From Roseburia porci (GTDB taxonomy: Bacteria > Bacillota > Clostridia > Lachnospirales > Lachnospiraceae): a stretch of DNA of 64,000 nucleotides. The notes beneath the pieces are model-generated. The model was not told the origin of the DNA and ran no database searches. It was given only the letters and a program-made list of their open reading frames with translations. Position 1 is the first letter of the stretch. Each line of letters opens with the position of its first letter. Position numbers and translations under genes: made by a program. The stretch lies in assembly GCF_009695765.1 (NCBI RefSeq), contig NZ_VUNI01000009.1:34087-98086 (forward strand), read 5' to 3'. Shown one piece after another: positions 63,071-64,000 of this stretch.

Positions 63071-63152
63071 TGGGCAGAGGTGGATTCGAACCACCGAAGC
63101 AAATTGCAGCAGATTTACAGTCTGTCCCCTTTGGCCACTCGGGAATCTGCCC
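63071..63152 (-). tRNA. tRNA-Tyr(GTA)
   Basis: 82 nt, long variable arm, anticodon GTA in CAGACTGTAAATCTG. Confidence 0.94.
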
Positions 63153-63176
63153 ATTACTACAATATAAAATTGTAGA

Positions 63177-63249
63177 AGCCGATGATCGGACTCGAACCGA
63201 TAACCTGCTGATTACAAATCAGCTGCTCTGCCAATTGAGCCACATCGGC
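63177..63249 (-). tRNA. tRNA-Thr(TGT)
   Basis: 73 nt, anticodon TGT in GCTGATTTGTAATCAGC. Confidence 0.94.
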
Positions 63250-63253
63250 AAAA

Positions 63254-63330
63254 AGTGGGACCTACAGGGCTCGAACCTGTGACCCTCTGCTTGTAAGGCA
63301 GATGCTCTCCCAGCTGAGCTAAGATCCCAC
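63254..63330 (-). tRNA. tRNA-Val(TAC)
   Basis: 77 nt with the discriminator base, anticodon TAC in TCTGCCTTACAAGCAGA. Confidence 0.94.
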
Positions 63331-63377
63331 GCATTCTTTGTAGCGAGTGTCAAAATCAACAAACTACTCTCTACAAA

Positions 63378-63451
63378 CGACCCAAGCGGGACTCGAACCC
63401 GCGACCTCCGCCGTGACAGGGCGGCGCTCTAACCAACTGAGCCATTAGGCC
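63378..63451 (-). tRNA. tRNA-Asp(GTC)
   Basis: 74 nt, anticodon GTC in CCGCCCTGTCACGGCGG. Confidence 0.94.
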
Positions 63452-63461
63452 GTATTATAAG

Positions 63462-63533
63462 TGACTCCAACGGGAATCGAACCCGTGTTACCGCCGTGAA
63501 AGGGCGATGTCTTAACCGCTTGACCATGGAGCC
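63462..63533 (-). tRNA. tRNA-Glu(TTC)
   Basis: 72 nt, anticodon TTC in CGCCCTTTCACGGCG. The 235 bp between this tRNA and the 23S gene hold no 5S rRNA or gene that I can see. Confidence 0.94.
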
Positions 63534-63769
63534 AGATTGTTAGAAAAAATTAATCCCCAATTGTGAGGATTACAGGTATTATCATACCTTCAAAACTTCA
63601 TACAGATTCCGATTTATTGTTCTTACTGCTTTCAAAACAGGTCATCTCGATTCCGCTTCGCTTCATCTCGATGTGTTTGCTACGCAAACTTCCAGGCATG
63701 CATGCCGTCTGTTCCGTAAGCAAGCTTCCGTCACAGCCTTCCTGCATGTCTTTCCTGTTTTCTCCGCTT

Positions 63770-64000
63770 TTGGTCAAGCCCTCGACCTATTAGTAACAGT
63801 CAGCTCCATGTGTTGCCACACTTCCACCTCTGCCCTATCTACCTTGTCGTCTTCAAGGGGTCTTACTTCCTCCTGGGAAGGGATATCTCATCTTGAGGGG
63901 GGCTTCACGCTTAGATGCCTTCAGCGTTTATCCCTTCCGGACTTGGCTACTCTGCCATGCCGTTGGTCGACAACAGATACACCAGTGGTCCGTCCATCCC
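63770..64000 (-). rRNA. 23S ribosomal RNA, 3' end only
   Basis: The minus strand reads the conserved 23S 3' region (ACCAGTGGTGTATCTG.., AACGCTGAAGGCATCTAAG, GACTAATAGGTCGAGGGC-like TGTTACTAATAGGTCGAGG). The gene continues past the right edge. The exact 3' end near 63770 is an estimate. It is upstream of the tRNA genes in a single operon. Confidence 0.95.

Noticed and set aside
62567..63282. open frames crossing the tRNA genes
   Set aside because: They run through clear cloverleaf genes in both directions and have no coding signal.
1..64000. CRISPR array, prophage or insertion sequence
   Set aside because: No regularly spaced repeats, integrase, transposase or phage structural genes are visible; the only hints of mobility are the tRNA-Lys repeat and palindromic elements.

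Overview
The window looks like chromosome of a low-to-mid GC, spore-forming Clostridium-class Firmicute, most likely a gut Lachnospiraceae. The basis is gene content and style (dipicolinate synthase subunits, SEC-C type SecA, AGGAGG ribosome sites, AT-rich spacers with TTGACA/TATAAT promoters). No species can be named from the sequence alone.

Layout. 1-5.4 kb: the first codons of an MreB-type gene, then uvrA and uvrB (minus strand) behind a LexA-type box. 5.4-16.8 kb: the most interesting region. One tight minus-strand operon encodes an Hsp70-like chaperone, a CbbX/SpoVK-type AAA+ ATPase, a J-like protein, a large helical-repeat protein, a CPBP intramembrane protease, a 51-aa protein and an ECF-type sigma factor fused to a membrane segment and an outer domain. 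The operon and two neighbouring genes (a BspA-type leucine-rich repeat protein and a repeat/membrane protein) are each preceded by the same promoter-like element, AAAACCTG-N14-CGTCTTA. This reads as a small self-activating stress regulon run by its own membrane-tethered sigma factor. 16.9-21 kb: an MBOAT/AlgJ-like O-acylation pair, a lipoprotein and a broken transglutaminase-like gene. 21-26.6 kb: MATE exporter with LacI-type regulator, secA, and a TSCPD protein. 26.7-30.6 kb: dpaB, dpaA and aspartokinase (spore dipicolinate supply), a phosphodiesterase and a 58-aa Cys-rich protein.

30.8-34.3 kb: a candidate structured ncRNA with its own promoter and terminator, a lipoprotein, and a second ECF sigma/anti-sigma locus with matching divergent promoters (TGTAAC-N17-CGTTATA). 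34.4-38.9 kb: a membrane-anchored endonuclease/phosphatase-fold protein and a copper module (csoR-copA) in which the CopZ-like chaperone is fused to the CopA C-terminus but keeps its own ribosome site. 39-49 kb: a decayed cysteine-protease gene, a secreted protein, GDPD, MFS transporter, acyltransferase, AraC regulator, PHP and HD hydrolases, and a highly expressed-looking membrane protein. 49-55 kb: M23 peptidase, SulP transporter, GH2 glycosidase, CDF transporter. 55.4-62.2 kb: a Wadjet/Mks-like SMC operon (JetA-, JetB-, JetC-like) with no JetD beside it, led by a MATE exporter. 62.4-64 kb: nine tRNA genes behind the 3' end of a 23S rRNA gene, all minus strand.

Two paralogous small RNAs of about 100 nt (46.2 and 62.4 kb) share a 34-nt identical 5' block, a covarying hairpin whose loop can pair with the 5' block, and T-tailed terminators. 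Several repeated or palindromic intergenic elements are also listed. All functional statements rest on reading the sequence and on family knowledge; no database search was run.
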